From an uncultured Dehalococcoidia bacterium (GTDB lineage: Bacteria > Chloroflexota > Dehalococcoidia > Lucifugimonadales > Lucifugimonadaceae), in contig OX638325.1 in NCBI GenBank assembly GCA_951812795.1, forward strand, positions 2,194,277-2,258,276: a stretch of DNA of 64,000 nt, in the 5' to 3' direction. The stretch's first letter is position 1; each line of letters begins with the position of its first letter. Positions 45,345-53,811 of the stretch are shown here, piece after piece. Below the pieces are notes generated by a model. That model did no database searches and was not told where the DNA came from. It was given only the letters and a program-made list of their open reading frames with translations. Made by a program: the position numbers and the translations under genes.

Positions 45345-46457
45345 ATGAAAATCACGGACGTGATCCTCACGATGTTCAAATGGGAAGGGTTGCCACCCGC
45401 GCTGCCCAAAAAGCATTCGGTGCAACCCGGCAGTTCCAGCCAAATCGGGTTGCTCACTATTAGCACTGACGCGGGTGTGGACGGACACGCGTTTCTCGGA
45501 ACTTCCAACCGCAGTGCCGAGTTGGACGCGCTATCTCTCATGACATATCTGAAACCCGTCGTTATGGGGCAAGACCCACTAGCCCGGGAGAAGCTGCACG
45601 AGACGATGATCTTCCTCCAAAACAACACTACGATGCGAGCCATCGGCGCAGTGGACGTCGCGCTCTGGGACATCGGCGGCAAGGTCGCCGGACTACCGAT
45701 CCATCAAATGCTCGGATCGTACCGTGAAAGCATTCCAGCGTACGTCAGTTCACCGCGTTTGGCGACTGCCGAAGACTACGCAGCAGAGGCCTCCGAAATG
45801 AAGGCCGCAGGTTGGGCCGCGTACAAGATCCACCCACCAGCCGAAGACATCCACGAGGATATCGAGGTCTGTAAAGCCGTTCGGACGGCGGTCGGCGACG
45901 ATTACCAACTCATGCTCGATTCAATCTGGGCATACGACTATCCTGGTGCGCTCCGCGTGGGCCAATCGATTCAGGAACTCGGCTACCACTGGTACGAGGA
46001 CCCTTTGGCAGGCGACGACATCTTCAACTATGTGAAGTTGCGCCAACAACTCCACATCCCTCTAATGGCGACCGAACACTCACCCGGCGGTTTCACCGCC
46101 TACGCCCCTTGGCTAGTACATCAAGCCACCGACTATCTCCGAGGCGACGTCGCCGTCAAAGGCGGAATAACCGCAGTGATGAAAACCGCCCACCTCGCAG
46201 AGGCGTTCCACATGAACTACGAGATCCACCACGGCGGGAACTCGTTGATGAATGTGGCAAACCTACATTGCGCCATGGCGATCAAGAACACCGAGATGTT
46301 CGAGGTTCTCCTGCCCACAGAAGCGCAGAAGTACGGGTTGGTTGAGGACATTGAACACGACGAAAACGGCTTGGTTCACGCGATCAACGAACCTGGCTTA
46401 GGCGCGCAGATCGATTTCGATCTGATCGAATACAACAAAGTCGCCGTCATGTCCTGA
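45345..46457 (+). CDS. Mandelate racemase/muconate lactonizing family enzyme (enolase superfamily)
   Basis: About 370 residues. The N-terminal capping domain is followed by a barrel carrying AYKIHPP (the base-bearing K-x-H in place of KxK), MLDSIWAY, YEDPLAGDD, ATEHSPGG and IHHGGNSLMN, giving three carboxylate metal ligands and a His near the seventh strand. Such enzymes remove a proton alpha to a carboxylate, doing racemisation, dehydration or cycloisomerisation. The acid-sugar dehydratase or MR subgroup is the best guess. The frame starts upstream inside the SDR; the ATG at 45345 has GAGG. Confidence 0.9.
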   Translation: MKITDVILTMFKWEGLPPALPKKHSVQPGSSSQIGLLTISTDAGVDGHAFLGTSNRSAELDALSLMTYLKPVVMGQDPLAREKLHETMIFLQNNTTMRAIGAVDVALWDIGGKVAGLPIHQMLGSYRESIPAYVSSPRLATAEDYAAEASEMKAAGWAAYKIHPPAEDIHEDIEVCKAVRTAVGDDYQLMLDSIWAYDYPGALRVGQSIQELGYHWYEDPLAGDDIFNYVKLRQQLHIPLMATEHSPGGFTAYAPWLVHQATDYLRGDVAVKGGITAVMKTAHLAEAFHMNYEIHHGGNSLMNVANLHCAMAIKNTEMFEVLLPTEAQKYGLVEDIEHDENGLVHAINEPGLGAQIDFDLIEYNKVAVMS

Positions 46458-46495
46458 CTTTAGTTCTAGCGTTGCTAGGCCGGAGCAAATTTCAG

Positions 46496-47971
46496 GTGGC
46501 AAACTCAGTCGACACAGACGTGCTCGTTGTGGGTGCAGGCAACGCCGCAATGTCCGCCGCGGTGGCCGCCCGGGAACAAGGCGCTAATGTTGTTGTGCTG
46601 GAAAAGGCGCCCAAGTCTCAGCGGGGCGGCAACAGCGCGCTCACCGTTCACATGCGGTTCCCGCACCGGGGAATGGAAGACCTCTTGCCCCTGCTCTCGG
46701 ATATCGACGACGAAGAGAAGCGTTCGTTGACCGAAAGGGTTAGCGCCTACTCGGAATCCGATTACTACGACGACATCATGGGGGTAACTGACGGTCAGAG
46801 CGACCCCACTCTTGCGCAAATTTTGGTCACCGAAGCCTACAAAACGGTCCTCTGGATGCGGTCATACGGACACGCGTGGATCCCGTCTCACGAAAGTCCC
46901 ACATCGGCAAACGTAGTCTCATTCGACGGCGGCGGTTTTGCCATGCAAGAGCGCTGGTTCCGCGCCGCAAAACGCTTAGGCATTCCGGTGCATTACGAAT
47001 CGACGGCCCTGGAGCTAATGCAGGACCGCGTGGGCAGAGTGACGGGAGTATTAGCTCGGACGGGCAACCGGGATGTCCAATTCAAAGCGCGGACCGTTAT
47101 CCTAGCGTGCGGAAGCTTCGAGTCGAGTCCTGAGATGCGCGCCCAGCATCTTGGCGCCGGTTGGGACAAGGTAAAACTCCGGGGCGTACCCTTCAATACC
47201 GGAGACGGACTCAACATGGCTTTGGAGTTGGGTGCTCAGTCGTATGGAAGTTGGTCCACCTGCCACGCATCGCCTCAGGACTCGAACCGACCCGATTACG
47301 ATGTCCCCGGTCCAGGCGTAAGCGGTGTCTACTGGAGTCGCTACTCCTATCCCTTTGGGATTACCGTCAATGTCGACGGGCGTCGGTTCGTCGATGAGGG
47401 CGAGACGTGGCGCGGGCTCACCTACGCAAAAACCGGACGTGCCATTCTGTCCCAGCCCGGAGGAATCGCCTTCCAAATCTTCGACGCTGAACAGAGACGC
47501 AAAGGGTTGATCAGGGGATACGAAGGCGCAACTGTTTACAAGTCCAACACCTTGGAGGCACTCGCGAAAGACCTCGGGATTTGCGATGTGAGCACATTCC
47601 TTGAAACGGTCCGTCAATTCAATGACTCCATTCAGAAAAACAAATTCCATCCATTCCGCCTAGATGGGAAGTCAACTTCAGGGATAACCCCACCCAAGAG
47701 CAATTGGGCACTCCCCATCGCCACCCCGCCATTCGAAGCGTATCCAACAATCTGCGGCATGACGTTCACGTACGGAGGCCTGAAAATCACCCCATCCGCT
47801 GAAGTCATGCACAAAAACGATCGGGTCATTCCCGGCCTATACGCCTCAGGCGAGATGGTAGGCGGCTTGTGGCACAACAACTACCCATCGGGCGGCGGCA
47901 TGATGGCCGGAGCTGTATTTGGTCGCATCGCGGGAGCCAAAGCTGCGCAACAGGTGCTATCGGGTGGATGA
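46496..47971 (+). CDS. FAD-dependent dehydrogenase, TcuA/fumarate-reductase-like
   Basis: About 491 residues. The FAD motif is VDTDVLVVGAGNAAMSAAVAA, with VVVLEKAPKSQRGGNS (the TcuA-type glycine loop) following. The FAD_binding_2 domain is intact: VILACGSFESSPEMRAQHL, GDGLNMALELGAQS, FGITVNVDGRRFVDEGETW and GLYASGEMVGGLWHNNYPSGGGMMAGAVFGRIAGAKAA seen in parts. It resembles tricarballylate dehydrogenase. Start: GTG 46496 with GGAG upstream, or TTG 46472. Last of the four-gene catabolic cluster. A decayed copy of its C-terminal coding sequence lies at 49773. Confidence 0.9.
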   Translation: MANSVDTDVLVVGAGNAAMSAAVAAREQGANVVVLEKAPKSQRGGNSALTVHMRFPHRGMEDLLPLLSDIDDEEKRSLTERVSAYSESDYYDDIMGVTDGQSDPTLAQILVTEAYKTVLWMRSYGHAWIPSHESPTSANVVSFDGGGFAMQERWFRAAKRLGIPVHYESTALELMQDRVGRVTGVLARTGNRDVQFKARTVILACGSFESSPEMRAQHLGAGWDKVKLRGVPFNTGDGLNMALELGAQSYGSWSTCHASPQDSNRPDYDVPGPGVSGVYWSRYSYPFGITVNVDGRRFVDEGETWRGLTYAKTGRAILSQPGGIAFQIFDAEQRRKGLIRGYEGATVYKSNTLEALAKDLGICDVSTFLETVRQFNDSIQKNKFHPFRLDGKSTSGITPPKSNWALPIATPPFEAYPTICGMTFTYGGLKITPSAEVMHKNDRVIPGLYASGEMVGGLWHNNYPSGGGMMAGAVFGRIAGAKAAQQVLSGG

Positions 47972-48141
47972 ACGCAGATTGTGTTTGCCTAACTCGGGAC
48001 ATGTTCCGCTTTACATGACGATTCCTTCGGATGCACAATGTGGCCCTTTTTGGGGATGGAACATTTTCATCGGGCGGAGCGTCTAAGTTGTTATGAACTT
48101 CGACACGGAAAAAGCGAACGCTACGGCATGAGGGATATTCG

Positions 48142-49554
48142 ATGAGCGTTACCAGTAACAGGAATGGAACGCAATGCCGGAACGGAGTTGCGTCGACAAG
48201 CATGCTCAGTGGAATTTTCGTTCTGTTGATGTTGGCCGCGGCGAGTTGCGGCGGCGCTGAACCGGACGATGCGGCAAACATAGTAGCTCCCGTTGCGACT
48301 CAAACATCCGAATCTGCGCCTACGAATATCGTTCCGACGGAACGGACCGAGGCAACCGAAATCGGTACGGTAGCTCCAATCGCGACTCCGGCACTCGACC
48401 CGACCGCCACGATTGTCGCCCCAACGAAACGCTCCAATTGGTCCGTCCATGGCACATGGATCCTTGAATCGCTGGACGGCCGCCCGATTATCGATGAAAC
48501 GTTCGTGAGGATCGAGGTAGGTGAGGACCAATTCAGCGGTTACGACGGTTGCAACTGGATTACCGGATTTTCGGAGGACGGTGTACGGTCACCTGCGACT
48601 TTTGAGAACGGTGTGCTATCGTTCCCGCATCAGTTTGCGGTAACGGCGCGGCTTTGCAATGAACCTTTAGGCGTAATGGAACAGTCGGACGCTTTTTTCT
48701 CGGCGCTTGGGCAAGGTGAAACATACCGAGTGGCGGGCGAACGGTTAGAGATTATCGACGACGTTGGCGATGTACGGTTGGTCTTTGTCAAACAGGTGCC
48801 GTTGGAGGGAAAGGTCGTCGATCTTAGCGAGACAGCGTGGCGGCTTGTGGAGGACGACGTACATGCGCCAGGAGGCAGTAAAGCGGCGACGATGGCCTTT
48901 CTGGATGACCGGTTGGTTATCGGTAACACCGCTTGCCGACCTTATCTCGCGACCTACAGCAGCACCGATGGGGCATTGCAATTCCCTTCGAAATCGATGC
49001 TTGAGCGGTCGATTTGGCAGTCATGTTTGGATAAGGACCGAAGGCTTGAAGGTGAATTCACGAATTTCATGGGTTCCACTGAATACGCGGTACAGGAAGC
49101 ACCGGGGTTGATGCGCCTGCATATGAGGAATTCCGAGGGCATTACACTGACGTTCGAACCGTTGCCTCCAATCGTCGATGACGTTGCAGACGTTGATTGG
49201 GTCTTGCTCGCGATAACCGAGCTTCGACTACTTGAGGTCGGGATGTGGCACAACAGGATTCAGAAAGCGGTTACAGGAGCCGATTTGACCATCTCGTTCC
49301 ATGCCGACGGCATCTCGGGATCGACAGGGTGCAACTCATATGGAGCTGAAGCGAGGATCAGCGAAGGTTCCGTCAAGCTAGATTCCGAAACGTTTTTCTA
49401 TACGGAGATGGGATGCCAAGACTTGGAGGGTGTGTTGGAACAGGAGGAACGGTATCTTGACGTGTTGCCGAGCGTGACGAGATACGGCGTGTATGGCGAC
49501 CATCTGGTCTTGCAAACGAACGACGATGTATTTCTGCTGTTTCGAATGGAGTGA
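48142..49554 (+). CDS. META/HslJ-domain lipoprotein
   Basis: 470 residues. A signal peptide ends at LMLAAASC (lipobox, Cys about 36). A Thr/Ala/Pro linker is followed by three META-like domains, each with a GTWILESLDG / AWRLVEDD / DWVLLAITE start and a GYDGCNW, GNTACRPY or GSTGCNSY strand. META/HslJ domains are small beta proteins of uncertain function, linked to heat-shock, motility and secreted factors. The two Cys per domain could form disulfides (inference). It stands alone and is secreted. Confidence 0.85.
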   Translation: MSVTSNRNGTQCRNGVASTSMLSGIFVLLMLAAASCGGAEPDDAANIVAPVATQTSESAPTNIVPTERTEATEIGTVAPIATPALDPTATIVAPTKRSNWSVHGTWILESLDGRPIIDETFVRIEVGEDQFSGYDGCNWITGFSEDGVRSPATFENGVLSFPHQFAVTARLCNEPLGVMEQSDAFFSALGQGETYRVAGERLEIIDDVGDVRLVFVKQVPLEGKVVDLSETAWRLVEDDVHAPGGSKAATMAFLDDRLVIGNTACRPYLATYSSTDGALQFPSKSMLERSIWQSCLDKDRRLEGEFTNFMGSTEYAVQEAPGLMRLHMRNSEGITLTFEPLPPIVDDVADVDWVLLAITELRLLEVGMWHNRIQKAVTGADLTISFHADGISGSTGCNSYGAEARISEGSVKLDSETFFYTEMGCQDLEGVLEQEERYLDVLPSVTRYGVYGDHLVLQTNDDVFLLFRME

Positions 49555-49772
49555 GTTTCCAGGTAATGAGTCTGGCCTTCCCGACATCGTTTGAGCGTTC
49601 GAAATTCTGTTTCGCCTAGGTAATGGTCGCGCTATAGGTTTTTTGAGCAACTACCGTCATTCCGTCGAAAGCCGGCGCTTCAGCGGACGGAACGACCATC
49701 CAGTGGGGACGGCAACAGTGTGCAAAGCGAAACACCAAATCTAAACCCCCTTTAATTCCTATTCGACATCAA
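49555..49772. repeat. Gene-free stretch with degenerate repeats
   Basis: About 220 bases without a gene. At 49656-49705 is a decayed ATTCCGTCGAAAGCCGG palindrome relative; at 49745-49772 a decayed CCCCCTTTAATTCC repeat. It leads into the flavoprotein remnant. Confidence 0.6.
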
Positions 49773-49901
49773 GTGGGCGGATTGTGGCACGACAACTAAC
49801 CTTCCGGCGGAGGCATGGTGGCCACAGCCGAGTTCGGTCGCATGGCCGGGACTAAAGCCGCGCAACTGGCGCTCATGCACCGAGCATCGGTAGGTGTTTG
49901 A
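49773..49901 (+). pseudogene. Remnant of the C-terminal coding region of a TcuA-like flavoprotein
   Basis: The DNA from 49773 aligns codon by codon with the end of the flavoprotein gene (about 47865-47971). The frame reads VGGLWHDN-stop-PSGGGMV, then ATAEFGRMAGTKAAQLAL, against VGGLWHNNYPSGGGMM and AGAVFGRIAGAKAAQQVL in the intact gene. A TAA replaces the Tyr codon and no upstream part remains. The substitutions are spread over all codon positions, so this is an old fragment rather than a recent copy. It overlaps the end of the DUF1801 gene on the other strand. Confidence 0.8.
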
Positions 49902-50298
49902 CTCTGTGATAGGTCAGCGCGATTGAGATGCAGTGCTTTAGTGCATCAACCGGTAATGCGTCAGATTCGCTGAACACGATTGCCCTGTTGTCCTCGAAAT
50001 TCAACTGTTCGCCGTATAGCTCTTTAAACGTTTCTACGAGTGGCGTAGTGCAGATGAAGTAGATCGCGTATTTGTCAGGAGTCCTTTTCTTCCAGTCGAT
50101 CCTGATGGTGCTCCCTCCCTTCGTCAGATAGGCGGGCTCGCCCCACTTCAGGGTCTCTTCCAGCGTGTCGACGCCTTCCGTCTCACTTGCCGCTCCGATG
50201 ACTAGTTGCCGCAGGCGCATCATTTTGCTGTGAATGTGCGGTGGATAACTGTTGAATACTTGCGAAACTTCAGGGTTTTCGATTTCGGAGCAAGTCAC
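49873..50298 (-). CDS. DUF1801 (YdhG-like) domain protein
   Basis: 141 residues. The family pattern is FNSYPPHIHSKMMRLRQLVIGAA, TLEETLKWGEPAYLTKGGSTIRIDWKKR and YAIYFICTTPLVETFKELYG. DUF1801/YdhG proteins are small soluble proteins with an alpha/beta fold of unknown biochemical role. The ATG follows a clear intergenic gap of 15 bases after the amidohydrolase gene on the same strand. Confidence 0.82.
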   Translation of the reverse strand: MTCSEIENPEVSQVFNSYPPHIHSKMMRLRQLVIGAASETEGVDTLEETLKWGEPAYLTKGGSTIRIDWKKRTPDKYAIYFICTTPLVETFKELYGEQLNFEDNRAIVFSESDALPVDALKHCISIALTYHRVKHLPMLGA

Positions 50299-50313
50299 TT
50301 TGGATTTCCCGTA

Positions 50314-51174
50314 TTAATGCACATTCCGCGCGTTCGCTAATAGAGTTTCCAGCGTCCCGCCTTGGATCGCTTCTTTGTCCCCATCTGAAATAAACGTCAG
50401 ATGCGAGCGGAATGCCTCCAGCGACTGCAGGTGGGTCATCGCCTTTTTGACGACGGGGAAGTCAGAACCCCAGCACAATCGCGTGCCAAATGCCTCGTAG
50501 CAAGCCTCGTAAACCCAATGAGTTTCGGTATACGGGAAGTCCCAGACACGTTCAGGTCGGCAGAGATAATGGAAGCCCGATAGTTTCAGGTGCATATTGG
50601 GCAGCTTCGCGGATTCCGTAACGTTGTCGACCATCGATTGCGCATCATCACCGTAGGAACGAAGCGCCGACATGTGGTGACAAAGGATGGGCACTTCCGG
50701 GAACGACTCGGCTACCTTGCGAATCTCGTTCTGGTGATGCGGACCCATTGCGATGGAAGCGATCAAACCAATGTCGCGGGCCACTGAAAAGAAGTCCTTT
50801 CCCTCTTGCGAGTTGAACCAGCGACCGTCATCCTCGCCGGCTACGTAGTGCGTGAAGGCCTTCATTGGCCACTTCTTAGCGGCCATTTCCAAGCGATTTG
50901 CTGCACCCGGTGTGTGATACGTGTCCGACCAGAACGAATCGACGTCGGCAAACTGATTCAGTCGGTCCGGATATTTCTTCACCGCTGCCGCCACGTAGTC
51001 GTTGTTGTCCCGGTTGCGGTGGATCTGCGCGCAAACGATCGTCGCGCTGTCCACGCCATTTACGTCCATCTGGTTCAGAAGCGTTTCGACGGAGCCGTGG
51101 TGATCCGGATCGGGTACTTCCGGAAGGTAAGGCCAATGGTTCCAAGCGTGACAGTGTGAGTCGATTATCGGCAT
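50314..51174 (-). CDS. Amidohydrolase family protein (TIM-barrel, amidohydrolase-2)
   Basis: 286 residues. DSHCHAWNHW at the N-terminus gives the HxH-type metal motif, ILCHHMSA the central His, NMHLKLSGF a conserved strand, and LCWGSDFPV the C-terminal Asp at the active site. This set matches amidohydrolase-2 / 2-pyrone-4,6-dicarboxylate lactonase and ACMS decarboxylase relatives. The exact reaction (lactone or carboxyl hydrolysis, or decarboxylation) is uncertain. Confidence 0.85.
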   Translation of the reverse strand: MPIIDSHCHAWNHWPYLPEVPDPDHHGSVETLLNQMDVNGVDSATIVCAQIHRNRDNNDYVAAAVKKYPDRLNQFADVDSFWSDTYHTPGAANRLEMAAKKWPMKAFTHYVAGEDDGRWFNSQEGKDFFSVARDIGLIASIAMGPHHQNEIRKVAESFPEVPILCHHMSALRSYGDDAQSMVDNVTESAKLPNMHLKLSGFHYLCRPERVWDFPYTETHWVYEACYEAFGTRLCWGSDFPVVKKAMTHLQSLEAFRSHLTFISDGDKEAIQGGTLETLLANARNVH

Positions 51175-51561
51175 TCAGTGTCGTTCCTATTCTGTGTGCA
51201 AGTTCGGCGCGCATCAACCGCAGGGATGTCTTTACAACCATCGTCATTCCGGTCTGCCACCGTCAATCCGGCCTGCCACCGTCATTCCGGCGAACGCCGG
51301 AATCCAGAGGAGCGGTGCATGGGTGGTTCACGCCGAAACTCACTACCGTGCGATCGCGCCGATTGGTTATGCAAGGGACCCGAAGGCCAATGCTTGACGT
51401 CGCAAACTGAATTCTACTCACGGTTTCTCGCCCATGTCCTTCGGCGCCTAGAAGTGTTTCAGAGATTAACTTCGGTGAAACAGTTGCTTAACATTCGCGA
51501 AACATTATTTGCGTAGTTTGGACATCATTGCGTAATCACCCGATTGGGAGGAAGACAAAAT
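51175..51561. repeat. Intergenic with clustered ATTCCGG repeats, amtB promoter side
   Basis: No gene in 387 bases. Three partial GTCATTCCGG-type units occur in a row between 51241 and 51290, and one complete palindrome spans 51281-51310 (CCGGCGAACGCCGG core). The amtB promoter must lie at 51430-51540, which is AT-richer; no firm boxes are assigned. Confidence 0.65.
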
Positions 51562-52797
51562 ATGGATACTGGCCACATAGCCTGGATGTTGACATCAACA
51601 GCGTTGGTGCTGTTCATGACGCCGGGCCTTGCGTTCTTCTACGGAGGACTCGTGAGGGGCAGAAACGTGGTTAGCACGTTGATGTACTCCTTTATCGCCA
51701 TGGGCGTGGCGAGCATCGTCTGGGTTTTGTGGGGCTTCAGCCTCGCATTCAACGATGCGAGTAATTTCGGTTGGAGCGGAGGGCTCGACTACATCGGACT
51801 CGCCAAAATAGGCACTGGCAACGGGGAATTGGGCTGGGACATCCCGGACCTTCTCGTCGCCGCGTTCCAGATGACGTTTGCGATCATTACACCCGCGCTG
51901 ATTACTGGCGCGTTTGTCGAACGGTTCAAATTCACGACGTACCTGATCTTCCTGGTACTCTGGGTTACCTTCGTTTACGCACCGATTTGCTACTGGGTAT
52001 GGGGTGGCGGATGGATCGGCAGCCTCGATGGTGGCACCCTTGATTTTGCTGGCGGCACCGTTGTTCACATCAATGCCGGTATCGCAGCAGTAGCGGCCGC
52101 GTACCTCGTCGGCAAACGCCGAAACGCGGGTATTGAACCGCACAACGTGCCGTTTGTGGTGCTCGGTGCGGCGATACTTTGGATCGGATGGTTCGGGTTC
52201 AACGCAGGTTCAGCAGGCGCGGCGAACGGTACCGCCGTCTTCGCGTTCGTCAACACCAACACGGCGGCAGCCATTGCCGCGGTAACGTGGGCGCTTCTCT
52301 CGTACATTCACACTGGCCGAATTAGCGGAGTTGGAGTTGCCACTGGTGCAGTTGCCGGTTTGGTTGCTGTCACGCCAGCAGCCGGCTGGGTTGGCGTCGC
52401 TGGAGCACTCGCCATCGGTTTGGGTGCAGGCATCATATGCCACTACGCCGTTCACTTCGAGATTCTGAGGAAGATCGGTTTGGACGACTCACTCGAGGTG
52501 TTTGCGGTCCACGGCCTCGGTGGAATCTGGGGCGCGCTCGCAACAGGTATCTTTGCCTGGGGTGCGTTGACTGACAGCGATGGCGGTTTGGTGAACGGCA
52601 ACGCCGGACACTTCGTCGCTAACTTGATCGCAGTGGTTGCAACATTGGCTTACTCCGGCATCGTCTCCTTCATCATCTTGTTCGTCTTGGATAAGATCCC
52701 GGGCCTTGGCCTGCGGATATCCGAATCGGACGAGGACATGGGTATAGACATCTCGTCTCACGGCGAGCGCGGTTATGTAGCCGACGGTGCTGACTAA
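51562..52797 (+). CDS. amtB: Ammonium transporter
   Basis: About 411 residues, 11 predicted spans. Signature segments: TPGLAFFYGGLVRGRN, DFAGGTVVHINAGIAAVAAAYLVGKR (with the first pore His), WFGFNAGSA, and VFAVHGLGGIWGALATG with the second pore His. It conducts ammonium into the cell. The ATG at 51562 with GGAGG upstream is preferred over TTG 51544. The PII gene follows 79 bases later, the common amtB-glnK arrangement in which PII blocks the channel when nitrogen is plentiful. Confidence 0.95.
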   Translation: MDTGHIAWMLTSTALVLFMTPGLAFFYGGLVRGRNVVSTLMYSFIAMGVASIVWVLWGFSLAFNDASNFGWSGGLDYIGLAKIGTGNGELGWDIPDLLVAAFQMTFAIITPALITGAFVERFKFTTYLIFLVLWVTFVYAPICYWVWGGGWIGSLDGGTLDFAGGTVVHINAGIAAVAAAYLVGKRRNAGIEPHNVPFVVLGAAILWIGWFGFNAGSAGAANGTAVFAFVNTNTAAAIAAVTWALLSYIHTGRISGVGVATGAVAGLVAVTPAAGWVGVAGALAIGLGAGIICHYAVHFEILRKIGLDDSLEVFAVHGLGGIWGALATGIFAWGALTDSDGGLVNGNAGHFVANLIAVVATLAYSGIVSFIILFVLDKIPGLGLRISESDEDMGIDISSHGERGYVADGAD

Positions 52798-52876
52798 TCG
52801 GATAACGAACTAACGGTTGGCGAGGGAGTAGCATGTTGTCTACACCCTCGCCCCAGAACCACGAAAGGAACTAACA

Positions 52877-53233
52877 ATGCTAAAGATCGAAGCAGTGGTT
52901 CGCCCGGAACGGACGTCCACGGTGCTCGAGGCTCTGACCGCCGCAGGTGTGAAGGGTTACTCATACTGGAACATCACCGGCAAAGGCCAGCAGGAAGGCG
53001 TCGAAGTCTTCACTGGACGAGGTGGCCACCTCTCACACCGAGTGGCTTTGCCCAAAACGATGATCATGACGGTGATCCCTGACGGGATGAAAGACGCCGT
53101 GATCAGCAGCATCGTCGAATCGGCCAGAACCGGCGAAGAAGGAGCGATCGGCGACGGCAAGATCTTCGTCTCGCAAATCGAAGGCGCCACGCGGGTCAGC
53201 ACCGGGGAGATGGGCGAATCCACAGTCATGTGA
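52877..53233 (+). CDS. PII nitrogen-regulatory protein, GlnK-like
   Basis: 118 residues, the usual PII length plus a short tail. MLKIEAVVRPERTSTVLEAL, the T-loop region TGKGQQEGVEVFTGRGGHLSHR, and the ATP-binding B-loop GAIGDGKIFV are visible. The Tyr51 that receives UMP in classical GlnB/GlnK is not present at the expected position (FTGRGGH in place of YRGAEY), so uridylylation is unlikely and regulation may rest on ATP/ADP/2-oxoglutarate binding alone (inference). It pairs with amtB. AAAGGAACTAAC lies before the ATG. Confidence 0.9.
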   Translation: MLKIEAVVRPERTSTVLEALTAAGVKGYSYWNITGKGQQEGVEVFTGRGGHLSHRVALPKTMIMTVIPDGMKDAVISSIVESARTGEEGAIGDGKIFVSQIEGATRVSTGEMGESTVM

Positions 53234-53452
53234 GATCGGTCACGATCCCAAAACTCTGCTGAAAACATAGCAGGCCAACACAGTCGGTATCGCGAATGCC
53301 AACGGGATTGCTCGAAAGCATCCCTCGGCGTCAGCGGTGCCGACTGTTTGATTCTCCTGCGTCGCACGCAATGGTCATCTCATTCAGTCCGCCTCCCCGT
53401 GATCCTTAAGAAAACCGGTGAGCACCCTCCATGTAAAATCAAATGTAGGCAG

Positions 53453-53530
53453 AGGAGCGTAGCTCAGTTGGCTAGAGCGTTGGTCTCCAAAACCAAAGGT
53501 CGCGGGTTCGAATCCTGCCGCTCCTGCCAA
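53453..53530 (+). tRNA. tRNA-Trp (CCA)
   Basis: Acceptor AGGAGCG/CGCTCCT, D-arm AGCTCAGTTGGCTAGAGCG, anticodon stem TTGGT/ACCAA with loop CTCCAAA (anticodon CCA), T-arm with GGTTCGAATCC, encoded CCA. First of three close tRNA genes on the plus strand. Confidence 0.95.
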
Positions 53531-53573
53531 GTCCTTTCTTCCGAAAGGGCGAATTGCCAGCTATCTGGACATG

Positions 53574-53659
53574 CCGGGATGCTGAAATTGGTAGACAGGC
53601 TACGTTGAGGGCGTAGTGCTCGAAAGGGCGTGTGGGTTCGAGTCCCACTCTCGGCACCA
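53574..53659 (+). tRNA. tRNA-Leu (GAG)
   Basis: Acceptor GCCGGGA/TCTCGGC with one G-T pair, D-arm with TGGTAGACA, anticodon stem CTACG/CGTAG with loop TTGAGGG (anticodon GAG), long variable arm, T-loop GTTCGAGTC, encoded CCA. Reads CUC and CUU. Confidence 0.95.
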
Positions 53660-53716
53660 AGCTCGGTCGACCAACAACGACGAGCACCTCCGGTGGTAAT
53701 AGAATCTCGATATCAG

Positions 53717-53793
53717 GGCGACGTAGCCAAGCGGTCTAAGGCGGGGGTTTGCAAAACCTCTATTCGGCGGTTCGAATCCGCCCGTCGCCTCCA
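53717..53793 (+). tRNA. tRNA-Cys (GCA)
   Basis: Acceptor GGCGACG/CGTCGCC, D-arm TAGCCAAGCGGTCTAAGGC, anticodon loop TTGCAAA (anticodon GCA), T-arm CGGTTCGAATCCG, discriminator T and encoded CCA. Confidence 0.95.
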
Positions 53794-53811
53794 ATCCCCT
53801 CGGTATCGCGT

